This document shows positions 54,392 through 62,526 of a stretch of DNA of 62,526 nt, piece after piece. Both the position numbers and the translations under genes were made by a program. The stretch spans positions 1 to 62,526 of the forward strand of contig CANMJA010000027.1 of NCBI GenBank assembly GCA_947498055.1, read 5' to 3'. The notes beneath the pieces are model-generated. The model worked only from the letters and a program-made list of their open reading frames with translations, was not told where the DNA came from and did no database searches. The stretch comes from an uncultured Tenacibaculum sp. GTDB taxonomy: Bacteria > Bacteroidota > Bacteroidia > Flavobacteriales > Flavobacteriaceae. The stretch's first letter is position 1. Each line of letters opens with the position of its first letter.

Positions 54392-55942
54392 TTAATTATC
54401 TGCTAACTCAAAACCTTCAGCTTCTTCATTTTTTAAATCTCTTTCTTTCTCTTCAGCTCCATGCGTTAACCTTTTTAAAGGTTTTAAAATTAAAATAAAC
54501 AAACCTCCAATTACCACTGTAAATATTAAAATTCCAGAAAAAATAGTTAATTCTCCAAAATCAGATGCAGATTCTCCTATTATTCCTGCTACTTTATTAC
54601 CTAAACCTGTAGCGGCAAAATAAACTCCCATCATTAAAGATGCGTATTTTACAGGTGCCAGTTTTGTTATAAATGATAATGCCACTGGAGAAATACACAG
54701 TTCTCCAATTGTGTGGAAAAAATATGCTAATACTAACCAAATCATGCTAGATGATCCCGATTTTTCAAATTCCATAGCTGCAAAAACCATAAACAGGAAT
54801 CCAAATCCCATTATAATAATACCTAATGCCATTTTAAACAAAGAAGATGCTTCTTTACCTTTTAACTTTCTCTTTGCCCAAAAACCAGCTATCACTGTTG
54901 CAAATAAAATAATGAATCCAGCATTTAAACTTTGAAACATAACTGTTGGTACTTGCCAACCAAAAAGATTTCTATCCGTATTAGATTCTGTATATAAATT
55001 CATTAATCCTCCAGCTTGCTCAAATGCTCCCCAAAAAATGATAACCATAATAAATGAAAGTAATAACACTAAAAATCTATCTTTAAAAACTTGCGTTTCT
55101 AATTCTTTATAAATCATCATTAATAAAGCTGTAATCGCTGTTAAAAAAACAAATAATAACCCAAATCCCCATTCTAACTTATACCATCCTAAAACAGAAA
55201 AAGCTATTAATATTCCAACAAATATCAATTGTTTAGGTGATTTGAATAGTTTAGAGTATAGTTGTCCATATGAAATTTCATTTTTATCACCTGTGCTTGG
55301 AGTAAAATTACCGACGTGTGTTAAATATTTTTGTCCATAAATATAATTAATCAAACCTAAAACCATTACAATACCTGCTAAACCAAAACCAGCATGCCAT
55401 CCCCATTTAGCCACAACTAAACCTACAACCATAGTTGCTAATAATGACCCTAAATTTATACCAATATAAAATATACTAAAACCTTTATCTCTCCTAATAT
55501 CTCCTTCTTTATACAAACCTCCTACCATAGAAGATATATTTGGTTTTAATAAACCTACTCCAACAATCACCAATCCTAAACCTGTATAAAAAGCCCAAAC
55601 ATCAGTCATAATTAACACACCATGCCCTATACAAAGTGTTATAGCTCCTAATAAAACTGATTTTTTCTGACCCAATAGTTTATCTGCTATCATACCTCCT
55701 GGTATAGAAGCAACATATACTAACATTGTATACCACCCGTATAAAGCTAATGCCTCTTTTCTAGTCCATCCTAATCCAAGTCCTCGAGCATCATCTCCCA
55801 ATGTAGATGCAGTCATATAAAGAACAAGTAAAGCTCTCATTCCATAGTATGAAAAACGTTCCCACATTTCTGTAAGAAAAAGTATATACAACCCTATTGG
55901 TTGTCCGAATAATTCTTTTTTATTAGTAGCTGTGTTACTCAT
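54392..55942 (-). CDS. POT family proton-coupled peptide transporter, second copy
   Basis: A 516-residue paralogue of the 52783 gene with the same EMWERFSYYGMRALLVLYM signature, GGMIADKLLG, VGVGLLKPNISSMVGG and FYIGINLGSL. The halves are joined by two extra spans (LIFVGILIAFSVLGWY and GFGLLFVFLTAITALLMMIY) that the other copy lacks, suggesting different substrate preference. It lies 23 nt upstream of the other transporter and 12 nt downstream of the peptidase gene. Confidence 0.94.
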   Translation of the reverse strand: MSNTATNKKELFGQPIGLYILFLTEMWERFSYYGMRALLVLYMTASTLGDDARGLGLGWTRKEALALYGWYTMLVYVASIPGGMIADKLLGQKKSVLLGAITLCIGHGVLIMTDVWAFYTGLGLVIVGVGLLKPNISSMVGGLYKEGDIRRDKGFSIFYIGINLGSLLATMVVGLVVAKWGWHAGFGLAGIVMVLGLINYIYGQKYLTHVGNFTPSTGDKNEISYGQLYSKLFKSPKQLIFVGILIAFSVLGWYKLEWGFGLLFVFLTAITALLMMIYKELETQVFKDRFLVLLLSFIMVIIFWGAFEQAGGLMNLYTESNTDRNLFGWQVPTVMFQSLNAGFIILFATVIAGFWAKRKLKGKEASSLFKMALGIIIMGFGFLFMVFAAMEFEKSGSSSMIWLVLAYFFHTIGELCISPVALSFITKLAPVKYASLMMGVYFAATGLGNKVAGIIGESASDFGELTIFSGILIFTVVIGGLFILILKPLKRLTHGAEEKERDLKNEEAEGFELADN

Positions 55943-55953
55943 TATATGATTAT

Positions 55954-58146
55954 TTATTTTTTACCTACATTTAAGTTTTCTAATACAAAATCTGTCATTT
56001 TAGTATATAAATGTAATCTTGTATTTTGTCCTCTATAAATTCCATGTGTTCTATCTGGATAAATGGCCATATCAAAAGGTTTATTAGCCTTTATTAAAGC
56101 ATTTACCATTCGCATGGTATTTTGTTGATGTACGTTATCGTCTCCAGATCCATGTACAATTAAATATTTCCCTTTTAATTTCTCTGCATGGTTTATTGGA
56201 GAATTCTCATCATATCCTGTAGGGTTCTCTTGTGGAGTTGTCATGTAACGCTCTGTATACACTGTATCGTAAAAACGCCAAGAAGAAACAGGAGCTACTG
56301 CTATTGCCATGGTAAACACATCATTCCCTTTTAATAAACAATTGGTACTCATGAATCCACCAAAAGACCATCCCCAAATACCTACATTATTTTCGTCTAT
56401 ATAAGCTTCTTTAGCAAAAAATTTAGCCGCAGCTATTTGATCTTCTACTTCATATTTCCCTAATTCTTTTTGAGTTACTTTTTTAAAGTCTCTTCCTTTA
56501 AAACCTGTACCTCTACCATCTACACATACTACAATAATTCCTTTTTGAGCAAGCATTTGATGCCAATAATCGTTACTTCTATTCCAACTATTAGAAACTT
56601 GTTGCGATCCTGGACCTGAATATTGAAACATTAATAATGGATATTTCTTAGAAGCATCAAAATTAGCAGGCTTAATCATCCACATATTTAAATCGTTCCC
56701 ATTAATATTGTAGGTAAAAAACTCTTTTTTACTTATTTGGTATCCTTTTAACTTAACCTGTAATTCTAAATTATCTTTTAACAACTTCACTTCTTTTCCT
56801 TCAGCATTATACAAAGTGTATGTTGGTACCTGAGTAGTAGATGAATGTGTATTTATAAAATAATTTAAATTCTTACTAAACGAAGCATTACTTTGTCCGT
56901 TTTTTGGAGTCAATAATTTTTTATCACTACTATTTAAAGAAATAGAATACACTCCTCTATTTATAGCCCCATTCTCTACAGATTGATAATAAATTTTATT
57001 ATTCTTTTTGTTCAACCCATAGTAGTTAGTAACATCCCAATTTCCTTTGGTTATTTGATTTTTCAATCCTCCATTTTTATCGTAATGATAAATATGATTA
57101 TGTCCATCTTTCTCGCTGGTCCAAATAAAACTATTATCATCTAAAAACGTCAAATTATCTTGAATATCTACATAAGCTGCATCTTGTTCATTTAAAACCA
57201 CTTTTGAGGTATTGGTTTTAGCATCTAAGAAATACAATTTTAAATCATTCTGATGGCGATTTAAAGTAGTTATCGATAAAACAGAAGCTTCATTAGTCCA
57301 CTGAATTCTTGGTATGTACTCATAATTTCCAACCTCTACCGTATTTACTGTTTTATTTGCTACTGTAAATAAATGCAAAGAAACTTTTGCGTTCTTTTCT
57401 CCTGCTTTTGGGTATTTAAAAGTGTGTGTAGAAGGGTATAACTCATTTCCAGTAACATTCATTGAAAACTGAGACACTTTTGTCTCATCAAAACGTAAAA
57501 AAGCTACATAATTACTGTCTTTACTCCAATCAAAAGCCTTTACAAAAGCAAATTCTTCTTCGTACACCCAATCTGTAACACCGTTAATAATAGAATTTAT
57601 CTTTCCATCTTTAGTAACTTTCACTTCTCTATTTTCCTCTAAGTTTCGTACATATAAATTATTCTCTTTTACATATGCTACCTTCTTACTATCTGGTGAA
57701 AATGTAGGCTCTTGAATATCATTTCCTATAAGAGTTACTTGTTTTGTTTTAATATCATACACGTAAAAAGTTCCTTTAAAAGAACGACGGTATACTTGTT
57801 TAAAATTTGTTCCCAATAATAACTTAGTTTCATCGTTATTAAAAGAATACGAGCTAAAAAATGGTAAATCATATACCTCTTTACTATCTACAATAGTTGC
57901 TACTTTTTGTTGGGTAGCATAGCTATATTTATCTACCGAAGAGCTTCTTGTTTCTCTATCAACATTTAATAATGAATAAAAATCACCATTCATTGAATTA
58001 AGAGCATTCATTCTATCTGCAGAAAAAGTTCCATTCCAAATTTCCTCTAATGTTATTTGTTTTTTGCCGGTTGAACTAGTGTTCGTTTGGCCTTTAACAG
58101 CTATAAGTATTCCAAAAATTGCTAAAAAGCATAATTTTTTCATCAA
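55954..58146 (-). CDS. Dipeptidyl peptidase IV (S9B)
   Basis: DPP IV removes N-terminal dipeptides, typically after Pro or Ala, from peptides in the periplasm. The 730-residue product has a signal peptide (LCFLAIFGILIAVKGQ), an eight-bladed propeller with the DPP IV Glu-Glu motif in DWVYEEEFAF, and an alpha/beta-hydrolase with the Ser in GWSFGGF, the Asp in HGSGDDNVH and the His in DRTHGIY. It is first in an operon with two peptide importers, so released dipeptides can be taken up at once. Confidence 0.95.
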   Translation of the reverse strand: MMKKLCFLAIFGILIAVKGQTNTSSTGKKQITLEEIWNGTFSADRMNALNSMNGDFYSLLNVDRETRSSSVDKYSYATQQKVATIVDSKEVYDLPFFSSYSFNNDETKLLLGTNFKQVYRRSFKGTFYVYDIKTKQVTLIGNDIQEPTFSPDSKKVAYVKENNLYVRNLEENREVKVTKDGKINSIINGVTDWVYEEEFAFVKAFDWSKDSNYVAFLRFDETKVSQFSMNVTGNELYPSTHTFKYPKAGEKNAKVSLHLFTVANKTVNTVEVGNYEYIPRIQWTNEASVLSITTLNRHQNDLKLYFLDAKTNTSKVVLNEQDAAYVDIQDNLTFLDDNSFIWTSEKDGHNHIYHYDKNGGLKNQITKGNWDVTNYYGLNKKNNKIYYQSVENGAINRGVYSISLNSSDKKLLTPKNGQSNASFSKNLNYFINTHSSTTQVPTYTLYNAEGKEVKLLKDNLELQVKLKGYQISKKEFFTYNINGNDLNMWMIKPANFDASKKYPLLMFQYSGPGSQQVSNSWNRSNDYWHQMLAQKGIIVVCVDGRGTGFKGRDFKKVTQKELGKYEVEDQIAAAKFFAKEAYIDENNVGIWGWSFGGFMSTNCLLKGNDVFTMAIAVAPVSSWRFYDTVYTERYMTTPQENPTGYDENSPINHAEKLKGKYLIVHGSGDDNVHQQNTMRMVNALIKANKPFDMAIYPDRTHGIYRGQNTRLHLYTKMTDFVLENLNVGKK

Positions 58147-58263
58147 GTAAATAATTTATTTGTTGATTTGACAATTTGACTGCCAAGTTTACGAAAAAAT
58201 AATAAATTTTACACTGATTTAACAGAAAAGTACATTTACAAAAACTCTTTCATTGGAAAGAAT

Positions 58264-58271
58264 TACCTTTG
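58264..58271 (+). promoter_or_regulatory. -7 element of the HMG-CoA reductase gene
   Basis: TACCTTTG matches TAnnTTTG exactly, 21 nt before the ATG at 58293. No -33 TTG at the usual distance. Confidence 0.5.
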
Positions 58272-58292
58272 TTTTGTATTAAAACAAGATGA

Positions 58293-60026
58293 ATGTCGAA
58301 GATTATTTCTGGATTTTCTAAACTTACTAAGGAAGAAAAAATAGATTGGTTAGCTAAAAATTACTTTAATAACCAACCTGAAATTATAAAAACTATAGAA
58401 CAGTATTGGAATGTTGATACTAAATTACAACAGTTACATGATGATTTTATAGAAAATACAATTACTAACTTTTATATGCCTTATGGGGTTGCTCCTAATT
58501 TTATTATAAATAACAGAGAATATGCTATTCCCATGGTAATTGAAGAAAGCTCGGTAGTTGCTGCAGCTTCAAAAGTTGCTAAGTATTGGAGTACAAGAGG
58601 TGGATTTAAAACCAAAGTTATTTCTACTACTAAAATAGGACAAGTTCATTTTTTATATGCAGGGGATAAAAACGATTTAATAACCTATTTTAATAAAAAT
58701 AAAACGGAATTATATGCAGCTACTGCTACCATTACCAAGAATATGGAAAAGCGTGGTGGTGGAATTTTAGATATTGAATTAATTGATAAAACAGATAAGT
58801 TATCTGATTACTATCAGTTACATGTTAATTTTGAAACGAAAGATAGCATGGGGGCAAATTTTATTAATTCTTGCTTGGAGGTTATTGCTAAAAAATTTCA
58901 AAAGGAAGACATTGAGATCGTAATGAGTATTTTATCTAATTATGTTCCTGAATGTTTAGTAAGAGCAGAAGTAAGTTGCCCTGTTGCAGATTTAGGAGGT
59001 GAAAACCCAGAAAAATTTGCTCACAAATTTGAACAAGCTGTAAAAATTGCAGAAATAGAACCCTATCGTGCTGTTACTCATAATAAAGGAATTATGAATG
59101 GTATAGATGCTGTAGTATTAGCTACTGGTAACGATTTTAGAGCCATTGAATCTGGTGCACATGCCTATGCTGCTAGAAATGGTCAATACACTAGTTTAAC
59201 GCATTGTGAGGTAAAAGATGGAATTTTTAAATTTTGGATAGAAATTCCTTTAGCTTTAGGTACTGTTGGTGGTTTAACCGCCTTACACCCTATAGCTAAA
59301 TTATCTTTAGATATGATGCAAAAACCTTCTGCTAGAGTATTAATGCAAATTATTGCTGCTGCTGGTTTAGCACAAAATTTTGCTGCTTTACAGGCTTTAA
59401 CCACTAAAGGTATTCAACATGGACATATGAAAATGCATTTGATGAATATTTTAAATCAGCAAGAAGCTTCTAACGAAGAAAAAGAAACTATTGCTTCTTA
59501 TTTTGAAAATAGAACTGTTTCGCATAGTGCAGTTATCGAAAAATTAAATGCTTTAAGAAAACCTAAAGTTAATTGGGTAGACTTTTCTAATGAAAATGAA
59601 ATTATATCTCAGTTAAGTAAACTTTCAAACACTTCTAAACCTATTTTTGGAAGTATGAATGCGCAACAAATGGTGGAGCATTTAAGTGCTGTTACTCAAA
59701 TTGCTAATGGAAATTGGGATATTAAAGTTTTTGTTTCTGAAGAAAAAAACAAAAGGAGAAAACCTTTTTTAAACACAGATAATGAATTACAAGTTGGCTT
59801 TAGAGCTTCTTTTTTATCTGATAATCCAGTTTCATTAAAATTCGATTCTATTAAAGATGCTATAGACGATTTAATACATCAAACAAAATACTTTTTGGAA
59901 GTGTTTGAAAAAGATCCAACAAGAACTGTGATTCATCCGTTTTTTGGGGAACTCGATTTTGAGTATTGGAAAAAATTTCAAGTGAAACATTTTACGCATC
60001 ATTTTAAACAGTTTGAACTAATATAA
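58293..60026 (+). CDS. Hydroxymethylglutaryl-CoA reductase fused to a DUF1569-like domain
   Basis: HMG-CoA reductase makes mevalonate, the precursor of isoprenoids such as menaquinone. Residues about 1-430 are a class II (bacterial) enzyme: EESSVVAAASKVAKYWSTRGG (catalytic Glu), ATGNDFRAIESGAHAYAAR, GTVGGLTALHP and HGHMKMHL (catalytic His). Residues about 435-577 are an extra domain, FGSMNAQQMVEHLSAVTQ to FFGELDFEYWKKFQVKHFTHH, of the DUF1569/DinB type. Its role is unknown. The gene is followed by a GHMP kinase of the same pathway, after a REP pair. Confidence 0.93.
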   Translation: MSKIISGFSKLTKEEKIDWLAKNYFNNQPEIIKTIEQYWNVDTKLQQLHDDFIENTITNFYMPYGVAPNFIINNREYAIPMVIEESSVVAAASKVAKYWSTRGGFKTKVISTTKIGQVHFLYAGDKNDLITYFNKNKTELYAATATITKNMEKRGGGILDIELIDKTDKLSDYYQLHVNFETKDSMGANFINSCLEVIAKKFQKEDIEIVMSILSNYVPECLVRAEVSCPVADLGGENPEKFAHKFEQAVKIAEIEPYRAVTHNKGIMNGIDAVVLATGNDFRAIESGAHAYAARNGQYTSLTHCEVKDGIFKFWIEIPLALGTVGGLTALHPIAKLSLDMMQKPSARVLMQIIAAAGLAQNFAALQALTTKGIQHGHMKMHLMNILNQQEASNEEKETIASYFENRTVSHSAVIEKLNALRKPKVNWVDFSNENEIISQLSKLSNTSKPIFGSMNAQQMVEHLSAVTQIANGNWDIKVFVSEEKNKRRKPFLNTDNELQVGFRASFLSDNPVSLKFDSIKDAIDDLIHQTKYFLEVFEKDPTRTVIHPFFGELDFEYWKKFQVKHFTHHFKQFELI

Positions 60027-60035
60027 AATGTCACC

Positions 60036-60097
60036 TCGAGCGCAGTCGAGAGGTCAAAAATATTTGAACTATAAATTTAAGTCTCGACTGCGCTCGA
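60036..60097. repeat. REP-type inverted repeat pair
   Basis: TCGAGCGCAGTCGAGA at 60036-60051 and its exact complement TCTCGACTGCGCTCGA at 60082-60097 enclose 30 nt. It is much richer in G+C than its surroundings and similar REP sequences are common in flavobacteria. The right arm ends one base before the TTG start at 60099. Confidence 0.85.
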
Positions 60098-60098
60098 C

Positions 60099-61043
60099 TT
60101 GACACAATTTGATTTGAAAAAACATTTTAGCAACGGAAAATTACTCTTAACAGGAGAATATGTAGTTTTAGATGGCGCTACATCTTTAGCAGTACCTACA
60201 AAATACGGACAAGATTTAGTTATTCAACCTATAAAAGAATCGGAGTTAATTTGGGGAAGTTTTACGAATGAAGGAGAATGTTGGTTCGAAGCTTCTTTTA
60301 GTTTACCTAAATTACGTTTAACCTCTGCTACTTTTAATTCTGATAAAGAGGGAAGTTCGGAAGTAATTGCGGAGACATTACAAAATATATTACAAGAAGC
60401 TAAGAAATTAAATCCCGATTTTTTGCAGACAGAGAATGGTTTTGTTGTAAAAACAAATTTAACCTTTCCTCAAAATTGGGGACTAGGTAGTTCTTCTACG
60501 CTTATAAACAATATTGCTTCTTGGGCAAATGTAAATGCTTTCGATTTACTTTGGAATGCTTTTTCTGGTAGTGGTTACGATATTGCGTGTGCACAAAACA
60601 ATACTCCTATTTTTTATCAATTAGAAAATAAAAAACCAATAATAGAAAAAACCAGTTTTAATCCTACATGTAAAGACGAGCTCTTTTTTGTGTATTTAAA
60701 TCAGAAACAAAATAGTAGAGATGGTATTGCTCAATATAGAAAAAACAACAATAACATTCAGAGTGAAATAAAAACTATTTCCGAATTAACTAATGCTTTT
60801 TCTTTAGCAAAAACAAGTACTGATTTAGATAAAGTTATTATTGAACATGAGAAAATTATCAGCTCTATTATTCAATTAAAAACTGTAAAAACGAAACTGT
60901 TTCCTGATTATTTTGGAGAAATTAAAAGTTTAGGAGCTTGGGGAGGCGATTTTATATTAGCTACTGGCAATGAGGATTCCTTATCTTATTTTAAAAATAA
61001 AGGATACAATACTGTAATTCCTTACAACGAAATGGTTTTATGA
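60099..61043 (+). CDS. GYDIA family GHMP kinase (mevalonate-pathway type), TTG start
   Basis: GHMP kinases phosphorylate small metabolites; next to HMG-CoA reductase this is probably a mevalonate or phosphomevalonate kinase. The 314-residue product has GKLLLTGEYVVLDGATSLAVP, the ATP loop NWGLGSSSTLINN and SGSGYDIACAQ, for which the group is named. There is no ATG between the preceding in-frame stop (60078) and the first conserved residue; the start must be TTG at 60099 or, five codons later, TTG at 60114. The REP arm abuts the first. It overlaps the next gene by 4 nt. Confidence 0.9.
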   Translation: MTQFDLKKHFSNGKLLLTGEYVVLDGATSLAVPTKYGQDLVIQPIKESELIWGSFTNEGECWFEASFSLPKLRLTSATFNSDKEGSSEVIAETLQNILQEAKKLNPDFLQTENGFVVKTNLTFPQNWGLGSSSTLINNIASWANVNAFDLLWNAFSGSGYDIACAQNNTPIFYQLENKKPIIEKTSFNPTCKDELFFVYLNQKQNSRDGIAQYRKNNNNIQSEIKTISELTNAFSLAKTSTDLDKVIIEHEKIISSIIQLKTVKTKLFPDYFGEIKSLGAWGGDFILATGNEDSLSYFKNKGYNTVIPYNEMVL

Positions 61044-62251
61044 ATAAAGTAGTTATTATTGGAGGTGGTGCAGCAGGTTTTTTCACTGCTATTAATGCAA
61101 AAGAACAACATCCTGATTTAGATATTACTATTTTAGAAAAAGGAAAAGATACTTTGCAGAAGGTGAAAATTTCTGGAGGTGGTCGTTGTAATGTAACCCA
61201 TGCTTGTTTTGAGCCTAAAGAATTAGTAAAGTTTTATCCTCGAGGAGAAAAAGAACTATTAGGTCCTTTTCATAAATTTATGACGGGTGACACTTTTGAA
61301 TGGTTCGAAAATAAAGGAGTTCCTTTGAAAATAGAGAATGATAATCGTGTTTTTCCGGAAGCCAATACCTCACAAGTAATCATAGATTGCTTTAAAAAAG
61401 CTGTGGATAAACTTAAAATTAAAGTGTTAACAAGTCATGGTGTTAATTCATTTTATCCACAAGAAAACAAATGGGTTATTAACACTAAAAATCATCAATT
61501 TATTGCTGATAAGTTAGTTATTGCTGCGGGTAGTAGTAAAAAAATATGGGAGCTCTCTAAAGAATTAGGTCATACTCTTATAGATACGGTTCCTTCTTTG
61601 TTTACTTTTAATATTAAAGATCCTAGATTAACTGATTTATTAGGGCTTTCGGTTCCTAATGCTACTGTAAAATTAGTTGGTACAAACTTGGAAAATTCTG
61701 GTCCTCTATTAATTACACATTGGGGATTAAGCGGACCTGCAATTTTAAAACTTTCTGCTTATGGCGCACGTATTTTGGCCGACAAAAACTATCAGTATAA
61801 CATTACTGTTAATTGGCTCGGAGAAGATACCACTAGTGTTTCAGAAAAATTATTAGAATTAAAAAAAGAACAAGCTAAAAAACAGGTGTATTTAAAATCT
61901 CCTTTTTCTGATATTCCAAAAAGATTATGGGAACGCTTGGTTTTTGCTTCTCAAATTAAAAAGAATCAAAATTGGGGAGATGTAAACAATCAACAACTAG
62001 AAAAATTAGCGAACGAACTAACAAATGGTTTGTTTAATGCCAACGGACGAACTACTTTTAAGGATGAATTTGTTACTGCCGGCGGTATCGATTTAAAAGA
62101 AATTAACTTTAAACGATTTGAAAGTAAGCTACATAAAAATCTGTTTTTTGTGGGAGAAATTTTAAATATTGATGCAGTTACTGGTGGTTTTAATTTTCAA
62201 AATGCTTGGACTGGTGGTTTTATCTGTGCAAATGCTATTGCTGAAATATAA
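61040..62251 (+). CDS. NAD(P)/FAD-dependent oxidoreductase, HI0933-like
   Basis: The 403-residue protein has an FAD-binding Rossmann motif at the start (VVIIGGGAAGFFTAINA), the KISGGGRCNVTHA motif typical of the HI0933/BaiN group, HWGLSGPAILKLSAYGAR and a C-terminal FVGEILNIDAVTGGFNFQNAWTGG. The substrate of this widespread family is largely unknown. Its ATGA overlap with the GHMP kinase means co-translation with that gene. Confidence 0.93.
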   Translation: MNKVVIIGGGAAGFFTAINAKEQHPDLDITILEKGKDTLQKVKISGGGRCNVTHACFEPKELVKFYPRGEKELLGPFHKFMTGDTFEWFENKGVPLKIENDNRVFPEANTSQVIIDCFKKAVDKLKIKVLTSHGVNSFYPQENKWVINTKNHQFIADKLVIAAGSSKKIWELSKELGHTLIDTVPSLFTFNIKDPRLTDLLGLSVPNATVKLVGTNLENSGPLLITHWGLSGPAILKLSAYGARILADKNYQYNITVNWLGEDTTSVSEKLLELKKEQAKKQVYLKSPFSDIPKRLWERLVFASQIKKNQNWGDVNNQQLEKLANELTNGLFNANGRTTFKDEFVTAGGIDLKEINFKRFESKLHKNLFFVGEILNIDAVTGGFNFQNAWTGGFICANAIAEI

Positions 62252-62263
62252 TTTGTATAAAAC

Positions 62264-62385
62264 GTTATGCATTTAGGAAATAGTACTAAATGTCAGTTCG
62301 AGTATGTTTGAGGTAGGAAAAAGTATATCGAGGACTATTGTAGAACTAAAATTAGGATTCTCGATACAATTTTTCTCCATTTTAT
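62264..62385. repeat. Palindromic MITE-like element (copy 3), cut short
   Basis: From GTTATGCATTTAGG the sequence follows copy 2 through TTCGAGT, GAGGTAGGAAAAAGT, GAACTAAAATTAGGATTCTC to CTCCATTTTAT, then breaks off near 62385. The last 50 bp of the element are missing here, and IS-like sequence follows. Confidence 0.75.
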
Positions 62386-62526
62386 ACATTTTTAACTTTT
62401 ATTTTACTCAAATAATGAGTATCTTTATTCTATGGCACGAACTATTGATATTCAGGTTATTGAAACAGAGAAAGAGTTACAATCTATATTACGAAGAACC
62501 AAAAGTAAATTAGTTGATAAACGTAT
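62386..62526 (+). mobile_element. Left end of an IS630-like insertion sequence (runs off the window)
   Basis: Sequence unrelated to the repeat begins near 62386, inside repeat copy 3 and right after a TA, the dinucleotide at which IS630 family elements insert. A transposase-like frame begins 46 nt in. The rest lies beyond the window, so the right end and target duplication cannot be checked. Confidence 0.5.
62432..62526 (+). CDS. Transposase-like helix-turn-helix protein, N-terminal fragment
   Basis: An open frame begins ATG 62432 and reads MARTIDIQVIETEKELQSIL, then RRTKSKLVDKR, to the window edge (31 codons). In my recollection this resembles the start of IS630 family transposases of flavobacteria, which begin with a helix-turn-helix domain. 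It is partial because the window ends, not because of a stop. Confidence 0.55.
   Translation, partial: MARTIDIQVIETEKELQSILRRTKSKLVDKR

Noticed and set aside
62304..62513. 69-codon plus-strand frame at the window end
   Set aside because: Runs through repeat copy 3 into the IS left end; part of a similar frame occurs in copy 2, so it reflects the repeat, not a gene.

Overview
The window is a 62.5 kb, very AT-rich chromosomal segment of a member of the Bacteroidota, most likely a marine Flavobacteriaceae such as Tenacibaculum, Polaribacter or a relative. The pointers are the fused SecDF, a hypoxanthine phosphoribosyltransferase-adenylate kinase fusion, an HMG-CoA reductase with a DUF1569-like tail, a GYDIA-type GHMP kinase, no clear Shine-Dalgarno sites, and promoters of the Bacteroidota type. 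That promoter type (TTG, about 20 nt, then TAnnTTTG) is seen well formed before thrS, secDF and lysS. The genus assignment is inference; no rRNA or tRNA gene is present.

Layout. 1-10160: housekeeping genes, with the classic thrS-infC-rpmI-rplT operon (infC starts on ATA), secDF, hpt-adk and obg. 10160-11600: a two-repeat beta-sandwich protein without signal peptide, flanked by two different non-coding repeats. 11626-14852 (minus): a surE-membrane protein-lpxB operon followed by two tandem NlpC/P60 genes. 15113-24847: a tail-specific protease, a DUF5648-like lipoprotein, DUF2797, GH3-like and Crp-like proteins, and two DKNYY-repeat proteins. 24877-38020: an accessory region, almost all on the minus strand, of exported or lipid-anchored proteins of unknown function, a SUKH (SMI1/KNR4) protein, a Coq4-like protein and TPR proteins. 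Its most striking part is a tandemly duplicated two-gene module (lipoprotein plus large secreted protein); one lipoprotein copy has collapsed to a remnant of about 125 bp.

38182-42190: a BlaI/BlaR1-like repressor-peptidase pair with a 34-bp perfect palindrome on its promoter. Divergent from it are two small Cys-rich peptides with double-glycine-like leaders, then a thioredoxin-like lipoprotein. 42227-44450: a 176-bp palindromic MITE-like element, an unidentified structured RNA of about 100 nt with its own promoter and terminator, and lysS. 44603-52690: a beta-helix lipoprotein, a DoxX-like membrane protein, a MuiA/DUF4139 protein, ComEC and a thioredoxin. 52783-58146 (minus): dipeptidyl peptidase IV plus two POT peptide transporters, a peptide-scavenging operon. 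58293-62251: HMG-CoA reductase, GHMP kinase (TTG start beside a REP palindrome) and a flavoprotein. The window ends in an IS630-like element that interrupts a third copy of the 176-bp repeat.

The best candidates for undescribed biology are the Cys-rich peptide/thioredoxin locus, the structured RNA upstream of lysS, the duplicated lipoprotein/secreted-protein module, and the palindromic repeat family.
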